Shown here in pieces: positions 32,101 through 40,902 of a stretch of 40,902 nucleotides of DNA. A model generated the notes under the pieces. The model did not search any database. It was not told where the DNA came from and worked only from the letters and a program-made list of their open reading frames with translations. Position 1 is the first letter of the stretch. Each line of letters opens with the position of its first letter. The stretch comes from an uncultured Lachnospiraceae bacterium (GTDB lineage Bacteria > Bacillota > Clostridia > Lachnospirales > Lachnospiraceae), in assembly GCA_947624815.1 (NCBI GenBank), contig CANQME010000015.1, positions 1-40,902 on the forward strand, read 5' to 3'. A program made the position numbers and the translations under genes.

Positions 32101-32892
32101 GGCCTGCTCCGTCGTCCTTTTGAGGTTGTCCGGATCCATCTTCCCCATCTGCCGGACCACCTCTCCCATGCTCTCCGCAACATCCTCGATGCTTTCGCCA
32201 AAATTGTCCGCATAGACTTCATACATGACGTCCCGGAAGTCCCCCAGGTCCTCTTTTGCGGTCCCGGTGCTTGCCGCGAATTGGTTTAAGCCTCTCCGCC
32301 CGCTGATCCCGAGGCCGATCGCCTCGGAGCCAATCTCCTTGATCCCGCCGGCAATCGCCTGGATTCCTCCCAGGATCGCACTGCTTGCAAGGTTCGCCTT
32401 GAGGACTTCTGAAAAGACAGAGACAGACTCTCCGGACCCGTCTGCGCTCTCCGAAACCTCCTGCAGGCCTCCGGACAGGTCCGTCAAATCCTCATCCGCC
32501 TGATCCGCCGCCTTTGCGGCATGATCCAGTTTTTCTTTGTTTTCTGCCAGCTCTGCATCCAGCTTATACAGTTCTGCATAAGCGTTGTTGAGCTTGATCT
32601 CCCAGTCCTGAACCTGTTTGGAATTCTCGCCATATTCTTTTTTTGCCGTTTCCAGGGCTCCGTTTAAGGTTTCAATCCGCCTCTCCTGGGCTTCGTGCAT
32701 CTCTTCCAGCGCTTTTCCGGTTTCTGTCAGAGCCTCGACGGAATCTTTGCTGTCCGCAAATCCGGCAGATAACATTTTCATTTCCGACCGTAGGACGGAC
32801 TGTTCCTTTCCGATTGCCTGCAGGGCCGCCCGGTATTCTTTCTCCCCATCGAGCGTAATCATCCCGCCGATTTTTCGTAATTTTTCTGCCAT
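29125..32892 (-). CDS. Tape measure protein
   Basis: 1255 aa, alpha-helical/coiled-coil, GGLQEVSESADGSGESVSVFSEVLKANLASSAILGGIQAIAGGI..., C-term GLQIHSPSRLLEESGSLGGEGLILGF. Confidence 0.92.
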   Translation of the reverse strand: MAEKLRKIGGMITLDGEKEYRAALQAIGKEQSVLRSEMKMLSAGFADSKDSVEALTETGKALEEMHEAQERRIETLNGALETAKKEYGENSKQVQDWEIKLNNAYAELYKLDAELAENKEKLDHAAKAADQADEDLTDLSGGLQEVSESADGSGESVSVFSEVLKANLASSAILGGIQAIAGGIKEIGSEAIGLGISGRRGLNQFAASTGTAKEDLGDFRDVMYEVYADNFGESIEDVAESMGEVVRQMGKMDPDNLKRTTEQAMTLQDTFGYDMQEQLRAVNMLVEQFGVTGDEAFNLIVQGAQNGLDKNGDLLDSINEYSVHFEQLGFSAEDMFNILVNGAESGTFSVDKLGDAMKEFGIRTKDGSDTSREAFEALGLDADEMFRIFNEGGESAKEATQMVIEKLAQMGPGVERTTAGVNLFGTMWEDLGVKGIAALGDINGEISTTSSALEELNEIKYDDLGSAMDGITRGALSRFAKGFDEASESAIGDLQGISNEITNGKMGDALEDLGTASGDFVSQLTSIAETILPGIVDGVADLVNGAAGVLSWISGGVEKPKSDLEQFTDEIKRSNEEVEKSLESVKQTRDDALTNIGELEDYKELLLQLNGEEEKDEYTKYRIKKIVGELKEQIPELAAAYDEQTGSINLTNEEITALIKNQEEMIRQNAAMETREVLYKKVFEAELNLVKAKEAVAEAEKQERDFMEMNNASLEKNAGLYGDYEGAVASAHKTVIEAKNAQEEANDVYEAATKELNQANQALEEMGYSEDEVVEKTSELSDAQENMTDVTETAEEEVDSLTSALSAYAEKTGEAEETVRENFDSMAEKYANAYNSAYDSITGQLGLFDQFSGGTAIAAADVLINLQSQVDGMRNWADNLQTLADRGLNEGLIKELQDAGPAMAAQVQELVIQSDQFIGDLNNIWTEKVNLAGGISSGLAEAESGFLAYGQQLGIDADTLAQTLNEKGIQIGSGYIGKFSEGLQNGAPTVASDLDALQGEAAAKVEEYAEDGSKSASGYIDELSSGIGGATVTIGLSLLLISGEALLFETTMKGIGGSTGSGFVNKLTDGMKNGRDPIQRELNEIVSRTRNLSNPLQISGTSAADGLVNGFVGRLNARYNEVSAAAARIQSAVNSGLQIHSPSRLLEESGSLGGEGLILGFREAVEEGMPSIAESALKLGDTASDSLSEWEYTDAPAVQASGNSLPAEQILSLLQIIADNSEKGIYLDNKTLVGRMAPRMDQELSDRARQTGRYL

Positions 32893-32905
32893 GACGGCCC
32901 TCCTT

Positions 32906-33471
32906 TCAGAATGGAATGACGGTATCGATTGTCACTTTTTTCTTTTTCTCCCCGCGGAAATATCTGTAATCCACGAACAGGGCGGCAAGCTTGCGCGGGG
33001 TAGAATGCCAGATCTCCTTATCGGAGTATCCGAACTGTTTCCCGATTACGAAATAGCGGGCAATCGTCACCCGCTCGTCGCGTTTGGGTCCTCATCCTCT
33101 TCGCCAATGTCGTCTTCCTCCTTCGCGATCCGGAGGAAAGACAGGGAATAGGCGCTGCAAATTGCCGCAAAGCATTCCGACATGTTCACATTGGAGAGAT
33201 GCCGGCGGACATATTCCTCGGTCAGAAGCTTTGGTTCCTCTCCTGTCTCATCGCTCTTAATCAGGATTGCTTCATTGATCAGGTAAGTCAGGATTTTTGC
33301 GACGTTTCTCCGGAAGTCCCTGGACTTGCTGTCCCCAAGCAGCGTAATCAGGTCGTCGATATGGATATCGAACGCATCCTGTACCTCGTCAATGACATTA
33401 ACTGTGAACAGCAGTTCATATTTGATGCCGGCGAACTTTAACGGGGCTCCGGCTGGCCTGATATCGCTCAT
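32906..33471 (-). CDS. Tail assembly chaperone, -1 frameshifted GT product
   Basis: Slippery C CCA AAC at 33088-33082 in the G reading frame; -1 frame reads RDERVTIARYFVIGKQFGYSDKEIWHSTPRKLAALFVDYRYFRGEKKKKVTIDTVIPF* to 32906, just before the tape measure. Confidence 0.88.
33067..33471 (-). CDS. Tail assembly chaperone, zero-frame G product
   Basis: 134 aa between major tail protein and tape measure; MSDIRPAGAPLKFAGIKYELLFTVNVIDEVQDAFDIHIDDLITLL. Confidence 0.85.
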   Translation of the reverse strand: MSDIRPAGAPLKFAGIKYELLFTVNVIDEVQDAFDIHIDDLITLLGDSKSRDFRRNVAKILTYLINEAILIKSDETGEEPKLLTEEYVRRHLSNVNMSECFAAICSAYSLSFLRIAKEEDDIGEEDEDPNATSG

Positions 33472-33480
33472 CTCTCCTCC

Positions 33481-34059
33481 TTATACGGCCTCCGACGCCT
33501 GGATATTCGCTTTTTTATTCAGATAGGCGATTGCCTCTGCTTCTGTCGCAAACGTCTCCTCTTTCTTCCAGTCGCCTTTCGCGTCCGTCATAATTGTCGC
33601 GGACATTTCCGGTGTTACGAAATTCGTCGCCCCCTGTTTGGTCTGCATGGATTCATTCGCTTCCGCGAAGATGGTCTTGACAAACCAGATCGCGCGATAT
33701 TTCTTCACATGGTTGTCCATCTTCGGTGCATAAAATCCGAGACCTAAGTACGGAGCCACATCCGCAGCGTTTGCCGTGATCTCGTTCCCCTCCTCATTCT
33801 TTTTGTGTCCGAGCACTTTGGTCTGGATGTCCTCCGACATCTGCGTGGTGCCGATTGACACCGTTCCGTCCGTAAATGAGGTGTCGCTTTCCGCCACGGC
33901 GTCATCCCCATACAGGTATGCATTCGCGCTGTTGATCTGGATATCTGCCTTGATTGCCTTCCCAACCACAAAACCCTGCTCGTAGGTGTTCTCTTTCTTA
34001 TCCGTTCCTTCTTCGGTAAGCGGTGCCGCTACCATGTATTTCAGTCCTACCAGTGCCAT
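33481..34059 (-). CDS. Major tail protein
   Basis: MALVGLKYMVAAPLTEEGTDKKENTYEQGFVVGKAIKADIQINSANAYLYGDDAVAESDTSFTDGTVSIGTTQMS. Confidence 0.85.
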   Translation of the reverse strand: MALVGLKYMVAAPLTEEGTDKKENTYEQGFVVGKAIKADIQINSANAYLYGDDAVAESDTSFTDGTVSIGTTQMSEDIQTKVLGHKKNEEGNEITANAADVAPYLGLGFYAPKMDNHVKKYRAIWFVKTIFAEANESMQTKQGATNFVTPEMSATIMTDAKGDWKKEETFATEAEAIAYLNKKANIQASEAV

Positions 34060-34448
34060 AATTCCTCCTGTTCCCGCATCCGCGTATAGGATGCGCTGAT
34101 TGTGATATGCCTTTTTTCGGCTTCGTTGTCATACATCTGGTTTTCCAGAATCACTTCGGAAAACCCTTCCGCTTCCAGCGCCAAACGAAACGTCTGTTCT
34201 GTTTTCCGATATGCGTCTTCCGGCGGGAGATACAGCTCGAAATCCAGGACGTACTCATCCGCAAGCGGGGTATCGTCCCCGAAAAAGACCGGCTCGATAT
34301 GCTCCGTCAGGATCAGGTACCGCTCTGCATCCCCGAAGTATTCCGTCTCCGCGATGTCTTCTTCCCGGATCCCGATCTTCCCCGCCGCTTTGACAGCCAT
34401 CCGGTATACGTCATCTTCCATATCCCATCTCCTGTACAATCCGGTCAT
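34047..34448 (-). CDS. Tail completion / connector-type protein
   Basis: Position between gp10-like protein and major tail protein. Confidence 0.6.
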   Translation of the reverse strand: MTGLYRRWDMEDDVYRMAVKAAGKIGIREEDIAETEYFGDAERYLILTEHIEPVFFGDDTPLADEYVLDFELYLPPEDAYRKTEQTFRLALEAEGFSEVILENQMYDNEAEKRHITISASYTRMREQEELWHW

Positions 34449-34866
34449 ATTCCTCCTGCATCAGGCGCTCCACTTCTTCCCTTGACTCTTTGACCGCATC
34501 TGTGATGATCGGCGTCTTTTTCTGGCGTTTTGTACCGTACTCCATGTATGCAAGGATCTCCGCGTTTCTTACCGGTACCTTCCTCTCCCTGAGTGACCCG
34601 GAATCATCGATGTAACGGGTACTTTCCCCGGTCGGACCGACACAGGTAAACCAGCCATATTTGTTTTCTTTCGGTTTGGAAGCGCTGATTGAATTCATCA
34701 TCGCGCCGGTCCGCGTATGCTTTGCGCAGTTTATTTTGACTGCTTTTACAAGCGGCGCCTGTGCTGCTGCCAGGACACGCGGCGCAATGATCTCCGTCCT
34801 TCCAAGGCTGTTAATCATTTGGATTAACGCATTGGACGCATTAACGTCAAACTGAAAGGTTGCCAT
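34411..34866 (-). CDS. HK97 gp10-like protein
   Basis: MATFQFDVNASNALIQMINSLGRTEIIAPRVLAAAQAPLVKAVKINCAKHTRTGAMMNSISASKPK...; start trimmed. Confidence 0.8.
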   Translation of the reverse strand: MATFQFDVNASNALIQMINSLGRTEIIAPRVLAAAQAPLVKAVKINCAKHTRTGAMMNSISASKPKENKYGWFTCVGPTGESTRYIDDSGSLRERKVPVRNAEILAYMEYGTKRQKKTPIITDAVKESREEVERLMQEEYDRIVQEMGYGR

Positions 34867-34867
34867 C

Positions 34868-35188
34868 TCAGTCCCTCCTTGTCCCGACGATCTCGGTATA
34901 CCCCTCGTCATACTGCCGGAGATACTCGATATCGTATACATCCGAATGATACCGGATCTTCATGTCTCTTGTCAGTGGCACATTGGTGGTCCGGACCAGG
35001 AAGCGGGCTTTTGCTTCCCCCGCCTCTCTCCCGGATTTTATCAGCTCTGTCCCGGATTCCCCTGTCATTTTTGCATGACAGGAACGGATGATTTCTTCCC
35101 GCTTGATCGGATAGCCATTTTCCATCCTCTCATACCAGGTGATGATCTCAATGCGTTTGTTCAGCTCCCCTGGGTCAACCCTCATCAT
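34868..35188 (-). CDS. Phage head-tail adaptor / head closure protein
   Basis: MMRVDPGELNKRIEIITWYERMENGYPIKREEIIRSCHAKMTGESGTE; start trimmed. Confidence 0.8.
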   Translation of the reverse strand: MMRVDPGELNKRIEIITWYERMENGYPIKREEIIRSCHAKMTGESGTELIKSGREAGEAKARFLVRTTNVPLTRDMKIRYHSDVYDIEYLRQYDEGYTEIVGTRRD

Positions 35189-35460
35189 TCTCCCTCCTCC
35201 GACAGATACAGGTTCCACTTCATTTGGGCGAGGATAGAGCGGATCACATGCCGCACCCGGTCTTTCTGGCTTTCTGCGGTCATAGTCCGGTTGTCATAGA
35301 GCTCCTGCGTCACCGCGCAGATGGCATACTGTGTCAGAGTGTCTTCCTCATCGCAGGTCCCGGTCGCTTCCCAGATGTACTTTTTCGCCGCTTCCACGTA
35401 AAAGCTGATATCTTCCTCCCCATCGATCCGCAGGAAGTCTTTTACCGTCTGGAGATCCAT
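35185..35460 (-). CDS. Head-tail connector (gp6-like)
   Basis: MDLQTVKDFLRIDGEEDISFYVEAAKKYIWEATGTCDEEDTLTQYAICAVTQELYDNR. Confidence 0.85.
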   Translation of the reverse strand: MDLQTVKDFLRIDGEEDISFYVEAAKKYIWEATGTCDEEDTLTQYAICAVTQELYDNRTMTAESQKDRVRHVIRSILAQMKWNLYLSEEGE

Positions 35461-35474
35461 CTGCGCGCCTCCTC

Positions 35475-36644
35475 TCAGTCTTCTCCGGTTACGGTTTCGT
35501 CATCCAATTCCAACGTCCCGTAAATGAATGCATCCTTATCCTTCAGCGTGCAGTCCTCCCGCTCAATCGCGCGGAATAAGGTCAGGTCCTCCTCAAACGC
35601 GTTCAGCTCTCCTGCCGCCGCAATATTGGAGGCCATGATCGAGGTCTGGTTCCTGTCCCAGAATTTGATTCCTTCTTTCAGGTCGCCGATGATAACCGGA
35701 ATCTTCCGCTTGCTTGCCGTCTTGACATCCGACGGCATGACCTGATTCGGGATCACCTTTACCGGAACGATGGTCGCGCCTGCGCAAAGCCTTAACTGCA
35801 TCGGCTCCGCAGGATTCGGCTGAAGGAGGTATTTCCCGTCGGAATCCTTCAACGTATCCAGCCACTGTAAGCCGTCGTCGTTCGTTACCACGGCAGAGGT
35901 CGTTTTGTACGCCTGTCCGAGCGTGACGTTTAAAATTTTCTTGATTCCGTCCAGATCCGCCACAGCGGCAGCGGTTCCGGTTTTTGCGACTTCCAGGATG
36001 ATGTTGTTCCTCGTAGCCCTTGACTCCCCGCCGATCCATCCGGTCAGGACCTGGGTAATGTTCGCGTCGGAATCCGCCAGAAGCTCATTTGTCACCGGGA
36101 AATATCCCGCATACTTCTCGATTTCCCAGGTCAGACGCTCGAACTGCGGTGTATTTCCCGCCTGGATTTTTGCTCCTTCCCCGACTTTCTTAAATCCGGT
36201 CTGCTGGGATTTCTTTTTATATGTCCGTGCTCCCTTGTTGGTCGATACCTGTTCCACGTCTACCAGGTCAATCAGGGAGAATTCCGCATCCCTGTACTCG
36301 TTGATCCGGGTCTGGATATCCTCCGGCACCGTATAGCCGCCGTCTGCGCTCGTTCCTTCCGTCATCGTATTCCGGAACAGACCCCTCGCCGCCTGGGCGA
36401 ATGCCTTCTCTGCCTCCGCCTTTCTGTCTTTCGGTTCTCCGACCGGCGTCTTCGGTACGGTATTTAACGCATCCTCTTCCAGGTCTTTCAGAAGGTCGTA
36501 CTTTGCCTGCAGCGCATCCAGCTCGCCCTTTGCCTTTTTCGCCCCTTCCATATCATTTTTGTCCAAAAATTCCCTCAGCTCCTTCTTTTTGTCGTTGATT
36601 GCATTCAGCATTTCCCTGATTCCCATTTTGTTCTCCTTTCTCAT
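35475..36644 (-). CDS. Major capsid protein, HK97 family
   Basis: N-terminal coiled-coil delta domain; GTSADGGYTVPEDIQTRINEYRDAEFSLIDLVDVEQVSTNKGARTY.... Confidence 0.92.
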   Translation of the reverse strand: MRKENKMGIREMLNAINDKKKELREFLDKNDMEGAKKAKGELDALQAKYDLLKDLEEDALNTVPKTPVGEPKDRKAEAEKAFAQAARGLFRNTMTEGTSADGGYTVPEDIQTRINEYRDAEFSLIDLVDVEQVSTNKGARTYKKKSQQTGFKKVGEGAKIQAGNTPQFERLTWEIEKYAGYFPVTNELLADSDANITQVLTGWIGGESRATRNNIILEVAKTGTAAAVADLDGIKKILNVTLGQAYKTTSAVVTNDDGLQWLDTLKDSDGKYLLQPNPAEPMQLRLCAGATIVPVKVIPNQVMPSDVKTASKRKIPVIIGDLKEGIKFWDRNQTSIMASNIAAAGELNAFEEDLTLFRAIEREDCTLKDKDAFIYGTLELDDETVTGED

Positions 36645-37303
36645 TCTCCGTACAGGGATATGGAAAGTTCCAGCTTTTCCTTTTCCCTGTCGTATGCTTC
36701 CTTTTCCTTGATTGCCTGCTGCATCATCTGCGGTGTTACGGATAACTGTCCGATCCCGTTCGTCTCTGTTTTTCCGGTTCCAATGACTTCATCTGCAAAC
36801 CCGAGCTCGACGGCTTTCTGGGCCGTGATCCAGGTCTCCCGGTCCATATCTTTGACAATTTCTTCTAACGCCCTTCCGGATTTTGCGGCATACGCGGAGG
36901 CAAGCGCCTCATTCATGGTCTGCAGCGCATTTGACGTCCTGTCCATCTCGTGATAGTCCCCTTCGGCAGATCCGGAGACATTGTGGATCATAAGCATAGA
37001 CGTCGGGTGCATCCTGACATACCCTGCCTGCGTGATAACGCCGGCCGCAGACGCCGCAATTCCCGTAACCTCAAACGTCACATGTTCCTTTCCGTGGAGC
37101 ATCCCGTAGATTTCGATTCCCGCGCTCACTACCCCTCCGGGTGAATTGACGTCAACAATCAGGTCTTCCCCTTCCTCCAGCTGGGACAAGGCCCCCTCGA
37201 TGTCTTTTGGGCAGGTACTGTCATATTCCAGCCAGTCATAGATCCATTTGTAATCGTTCGGGATAATATCACCCCGGATTTTCACTGTTTTCATTTCCAT
37301 CAC
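36641..37303 (-). CDS. Head maturation protease, ClpP-related
   Basis: DLIVDVNSPGGVVSAGIEIYGML...TGIAASAAGVITQAGYVRMHPTSMLMIHNVSGSAEGD. Confidence 0.93.
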   Translation of the reverse strand: MMEMKTVKIRGDIIPNDYKWIYDWLEYDSTCPKDIEGALSQLEEGEDLIVDVNSPGGVVSAGIEIYGMLHGKEHVTFEVTGIAASAAGVITQAGYVRMHPTSMLMIHNVSGSAEGDYHEMDRTSNALQTMNEALASAYAAKSGRALEEIVKDMDRETWITAQKAVELGFADEVIGTGKTETNGIGQLSVTPQMMQQAIKEKEAYDREKEKLELSISLYGE

Positions 37304-38552
37304 CTCTGTACTGTTCGCCGACCCTGGTCAGCGGGATATAATTTCCGTTGACGATCAGCTGGTCCCCTCCCGGCATGTGCGGCTTGTCCAGATAATCCCT
37401 CGCCTCATCCGGCGTATAGATCCCGTTGTTGACGTAGGACGCCAAAATCTCCGCCTGGGTCTTGCTGTCGGTCCGCAGAAGGACCTTCTCGTTGAACTTG
37501 AAGTATTTCCCTTCCCGGATCATCACACCGGCTCCAAGGAGCTTGTGGTTGATTTCCTCCTCGTATTGTTTGAGCCGCGGGAGAACCGTGTCTACCAAAA
37601 AATCCAGCTGCTGCATCTCGGAAGAGGCATAGCTTGATTTCTCATAATTGTTGATCTGGTCCGGCTTGATCCCGAACGCGCCTGCGATCTGGAGGGCGGT
37701 ATACTTTTTTAATTCAAAGAATTGAGCGTCCGTCAGGTTCATTTTCAGCGGGGTAAGCGTGAGCCCGATCGGAACCGGCACAAGCCGTCCCGCGTTCTTC
37801 GGCCCGGACATGTATTTCTCAAATTTTCTCTGCAGCGCCCCGATTTTTTTGTCGTCCAGATCCGCCGTATACTGCAGCGCCATGGATGCGGTCAGGCCCT
37901 GTTTATACAGGTTGTTCATGAATTTCTGGCTTTCCAACGCACCCGATATTTCATGCTTCAGGATGCTTCGGACCGGCTCCCCGGTAATTCCGTCCAGGGA
38001 CAGCCAGGTCTTAAAATGCATCACCCGTCTTGAGGGAAACACATACGTCTCATGCGTATACCGGTCGGTATACTGATAGTAGATATCATTCTTTTTCCCG
38101 AAGATTCCCCCATCATCTACCAGGACCGTGACATCCTCCGACGGCATGATCCAGAGATTTCTCAGCCGGTATCCGTTTTTCTTGTCGTATACATCTTCGA
38201 TCCAGACATAGCCGTTTCCGTGGTGCTGTGTATTGTACTCCAACGACGTCCAGAAGGTCGTCGGCGTCATGTAGGGATTCGGCCGCACGGACAGGAGATA
38301 ATACGCTTTATCGGGATCCGCCCTCTCCTTCCCGCTCTCTGTCTCCCTGTAATATTTAATCGGCATCTTTCCAATCGTTTCCGAAAGCTTTTTTAAACAG
38401 GTAAAATAGGTGATCTCGTTCAGCTCGCCCCGGTTTAGGCCGTCCCGGTCGATTCCAAGGAATTCCAACAGCTTCTCGTCGTCAAACCCGTTTGCTACCT
38501 CCGCCGCATTGTAGGCACGGATCGCTTTGCGCAGTCTGTTCCAGAATTTCAC
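37269..38552 (-). CDS. Phage portal protein
   Basis: LKKLSETIGKMPIKYYRE...YYLLSVRPNPYMTPTTFWTSLEYNTQHHGNGYVWIE...AFGIKPDQINNYEKSSYASSEMQQLDFL. Confidence 0.93.
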   Translation of the reverse strand: MKFWNRLRKAIRAYNAAEVANGFDDEKLLEFLGIDRDGLNRGELNEITYFTCLKKLSETIGKMPIKYYRETESGKERADPDKAYYLLSVRPNPYMTPTTFWTSLEYNTQHHGNGYVWIEDVYDKKNGYRLRNLWIMPSEDVTVLVDDGGIFGKKNDIYYQYTDRYTHETYVFPSRRVMHFKTWLSLDGITGEPVRSILKHEISGALESQKFMNNLYKQGLTASMALQYTADLDDKKIGALQRKFEKYMSGPKNAGRLVPVPIGLTLTPLKMNLTDAQFFELKKYTALQIAGAFGIKPDQINNYEKSSYASSEMQQLDFLVDTVLPRLKQYEEEINHKLLGAGVMIREGKYFKFNEKVLLRTDSKTQAEILASYVNNGIYTPDEARDYLDKPHMPGGDQLIVNGNYIPLTRVGEQYRGDGNENSENPG

Positions 38553-38555
38553 TTT

Positions 38556-40328
38556 TTAATCCTCCATTTCCAGAAAGGCGTCGATTGCCTTGTTGATATC
38601 ATACCGGTCAAATGTGTGGTACATCGCCAGCTTGAATGCGGCGAGCATCGCGTCTACCGGGTCAATCCGCTTTTTTGTCGCATCCTTGTCAATCTTGATC
38701 AGCCCCTGGTTCTGGCGAATCACCGCATTGGACATCGCATAATTCAGGACCGGATTTTTCAGGTAAGAGACCCGTCTCTCGTATACGGCATCCCGAAAGC
38801 CGGCCGTGCATTCATTCAAACTCCGATAACTCTGAAATACTTCCTGGCAGTCGTACCCGTCATTGGACAGATCCATCATCATCTTGCTCGCATTCGCCGG
38901 ATCGAAGCAGAAGCATTGTAAATCCAGCTCATATTTTGCAATAAAATCCAGCGCGTACCGGATAACCTCTCCCTGATCCACGATCTGGGTATTTGTAATT
39001 GTGATGTATCCCTGCCGCTCCCAGGCGTCATACGGCGCCTTGTCCTTCATAACATGTTCCAGTAATCTTTCCCTGTTTGGGATAAAGCTATGGGAAAAGA
39101 CAAGATACCCAACCCTCTTCTTCCCTGCCGCATCCGTTTGATCGATTTCAAACGGGATCACAAACGCCACACTGGTTAAATCGATTTTCGCTGACATATC
39201 AAACCCGACATAGACCGGCAAACCCTTCCAAGGGACCGGCAGCTCCTTTGCTTCGCAAAGCTTCCATTTCCCCATGTCCATGTATCCGTTTTCCGTTGCC
39301 TGAACCCACACGTTCATACATTTTGTCAGGAAAGCGGTCATTTTCTCCGGGAGCTGCTTTGCGATCTCCCACTCCCCCCGGATTTTTTCCACTCCCTCAC
39401 GGTATGTCATCCGAACCGGATTTGCCTTAAACCACGCCCGTTCCTCACCGATCCTCTCCGGATCCTGGTAATCCTCCGGATCCAGCTCCAGGATGTCCAC
39501 CAGGTAATTGTCGTTTTCGATGTCGCACCCCGGATCCAGGATCCGGCTGCATAGTTCATATTCCTGGGTATAACAGGGATAGGTCAGATCCAGACCGGCG
39601 GTCGTAATAATCATCAGCATCGATTCCTTTGTGTTGGAACCTAATCCGAGATCGTAAAATTCCGTTGTCTTATGCTGATGGTATTCATCCAGGATCAATC
39701 CGGCCGGATTGGTTCCATCCCCGTTCCTTCCGTCCTCTTTCGACAGCGGCCTCAAAAAACTCCCTGTCCCAATATGCCGGATGATATCACGTGTGATCCG
39801 GAACTTCCCCCGCAAAACGGAGCCCCGAAGCATCAGTTTTGCTTCCTCGAAGATGATTTTGGACTGGTCCCGTTTTACGCCTGCCGTATAATATTCATAG
39901 ACCTCCCGGTTCCGGGTCGCTTCCACGGAGATCTCATACAGGGCGATTCCCGCCTCCATCTGGGACTTTGCATTTTTCCTTCCGACTTCGATAAACGATT
40001 TCCGGAAGCGTTTCCTCCCGGTTTCCCGATGCCGCCATCCGTACAGCTGGCAGCAGAAAAACTTCTGCCAGCTCGTCAACAGGATCGACTGCCCGGACAG
40101 AACCCCTTTGGAATGATGCAGGCAGGAAAACCAGGAGACGATATTTTGCGCCCGGTCTTCCTCCCACACATAGGGAAACCCTTCTGTCCCGATTCGTTCC
40201 AGATCCCGCAGAAACCGTTCGCACGCCCACTTATGCTTTTTGCAGGAGATATAATCTTCGTATTTGCTGACATGCCGGTCAGACAGGCAATCCCGCGCAT
40301 ACGCTTCCAGTTCCTCCCGGATCGTCAT
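38556..40328 (-). CDS. Terminase large subunit
   Basis: EVGRKNAKSQMEAGIALYEISVEA, LILDEYHQHKTTEFYDL, YVGFDMSAKIDLTSVAFV. Confidence 0.94.
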   Translation of the reverse strand: MTIREELEAYARDCLSDRHVSKYEDYISCKKHKWACERFLRDLERIGTEGFPYVWEEDRAQNIVSWFSCLHHSKGVLSGQSILLTSWQKFFCCQLYGWRHRETGRKRFRKSFIEVGRKNAKSQMEAGIALYEISVEATRNREVYEYYTAGVKRDQSKIIFEEAKLMLRGSVLRGKFRITRDIIRHIGTGSFLRPLSKEDGRNGDGTNPAGLILDEYHQHKTTEFYDLGLGSNTKESMLMIITTAGLDLTYPCYTQEYELCSRILDPGCDIENDNYLVDILELDPEDYQDPERIGEERAWFKANPVRMTYREGVEKIRGEWEIAKQLPEKMTAFLTKCMNVWVQATENGYMDMGKWKLCEAKELPVPWKGLPVYVGFDMSAKIDLTSVAFVIPFEIDQTDAAGKKRVGYLVFSHSFIPNRERLLEHVMKDKAPYDAWERQGYITITNTQIVDQGEVIRYALDFIAKYELDLQCFCFDPANASKMMMDLSNDGYDCQEVFQSYRSLNECTAGFRDAVYERRVSYLKNPVLNYAMSNAVIRQNQGLIKIDKDATKKRIDPVDAMLAAFKLAMYHTFDRYDINKAIDAFLEMED

Positions 40329-40810
40329 CAGATTGCCCCGAACTCATCATGGATCTGCTGCTCTGTTTTCGACAGCTTTGCGGAGGCGGCTTTTAATCTG
40401 GAATCAATCGTCAATCCGCACAGGCCGGCGAACCGGCGCATCTCGTTCGCGTACCTCTGCTGCAGATCAATCTTCGGATTCTTGATGATGATTGTCCCGG
40501 TCCGTGTCTCCCTCTCCACACAAAAGCTCTCCTGCTTTAATTCTTCTGTGATCCGGATATAATCCGAAAATGCATTGCAATAGCAGCCGATGTTATTTTT
40601 ATCCAGGTTGCCGATCAGGTCGATCCCCTTCAGTTCCCGGACCACCCGCTTCCATTCTTTCCTTGCCGTCTCGTCAACCAGCCATTCCGGAGGGCGCGCC
40701 AACTGGTTCCTGCCGGTCAAAACACTCGTTTCCTCTGCCTTTTTCCGCAGTTGCGTCATCTGTGTGATGTTCCCCGCCTGCATCGCAAGCGGCTTTCTTT
40801 TTCTCGGCAC
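40328..40810 (-). CDS. Terminase small subunit (P27-like)
   Basis: MPRKRKPLAMQAGNITQ...PEWLVDETARKEWKRVVRELKGIDLIGNLDKNNIGCYCNAFSDYI.... Confidence 0.88.
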   Translation of the reverse strand: MPRKRKPLAMQAGNITQMTQLRKKAEETSVLTGRNQLARPPEWLVDETARKEWKRVVRELKGIDLIGNLDKNNIGCYCNAFSDYIRITEELKQESFCVERETRTGTIIIKNPKIDLQQRYANEMRRFAGLCGLTIDSRLKAASAKLSKTEQQIHDEFGAI

Positions 40811-40902
40811 GCAATCCCCTCCCCTCCGGTCCTGCCACTTTTTTATTTATATTTAGAATTTTGTGGAAAGAAAGGGAACCACCGCGGATAGCGTCTTAAC
40901 CT

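Noticed and set aside
39672-40562. 296-aa plus-strand ORF
   Set aside because: Antisense shadow of terminase large/small subunits; no domain-like sequence.
1-40902. CRISPR arrays, tRNA or rRNA genes, insertion sequences, diversity-generating retroelement
   Set aside because: No regularly spaced repeats, no tRNA-like T-loop/acceptor pattern noticed, no transposase, and no reverse transcriptase ORF in the track.

Overview
This window is an essentially complete temperate siphophage genome of about 40.7 kb from a Clostridia-type (Firmicutes) host. The late operon lies on the minus strand: terminases, portal, ClpP-like protease, HK97 capsid, connectors, major tail protein, G/GT chaperone, tape measure, Dit, tail-tip proteins, S74 fibre, holin and SleB+amidase endolysin (40.8 -> 20.1 kb). 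An early/modification/replication operon is also on the minus strand (15.2 -> 0.15 kb). A plus-strand lysogeny/cargo module (15.4-19.7 kb) carries a CI-like repressor, a DUF4258/YgiT-zinc-finger pair, a solitary HicB, a retropepsin-like protease, a broken KilA-N gene and a tyrosine integrase. Points judged most worth a second look: (1) integrase, arm-type repeats and lysis end are contiguous mid-window (intact attP-like order), while the window opens between HNH and terminase and is fused on the left to a high-GC dapF fragment; (2) a HUH Rep-like gene preceded by an 8-bp hairpin and a CTTGATA nick-like motif, a candidate rolling-circle origin; (3) three copies of a ~30-bp GC-rich hairpin punctuating the cargo genes like cassette boundaries; (4) three DNA methyltransferases next to a PP-loop PAPS-reductase-like protein and a Cys-rich protein that is in frame only through a -1 shift at A AAA AAG; (5) a canonical C CCA AAC frameshift for the tail chaperone; (6) well-resolved operator/promoter architectures; (7) candidate structured RNAs upstream of the retropepsin and integrase genes. 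All family assignments are from motif recognition by eye; no searches were run.
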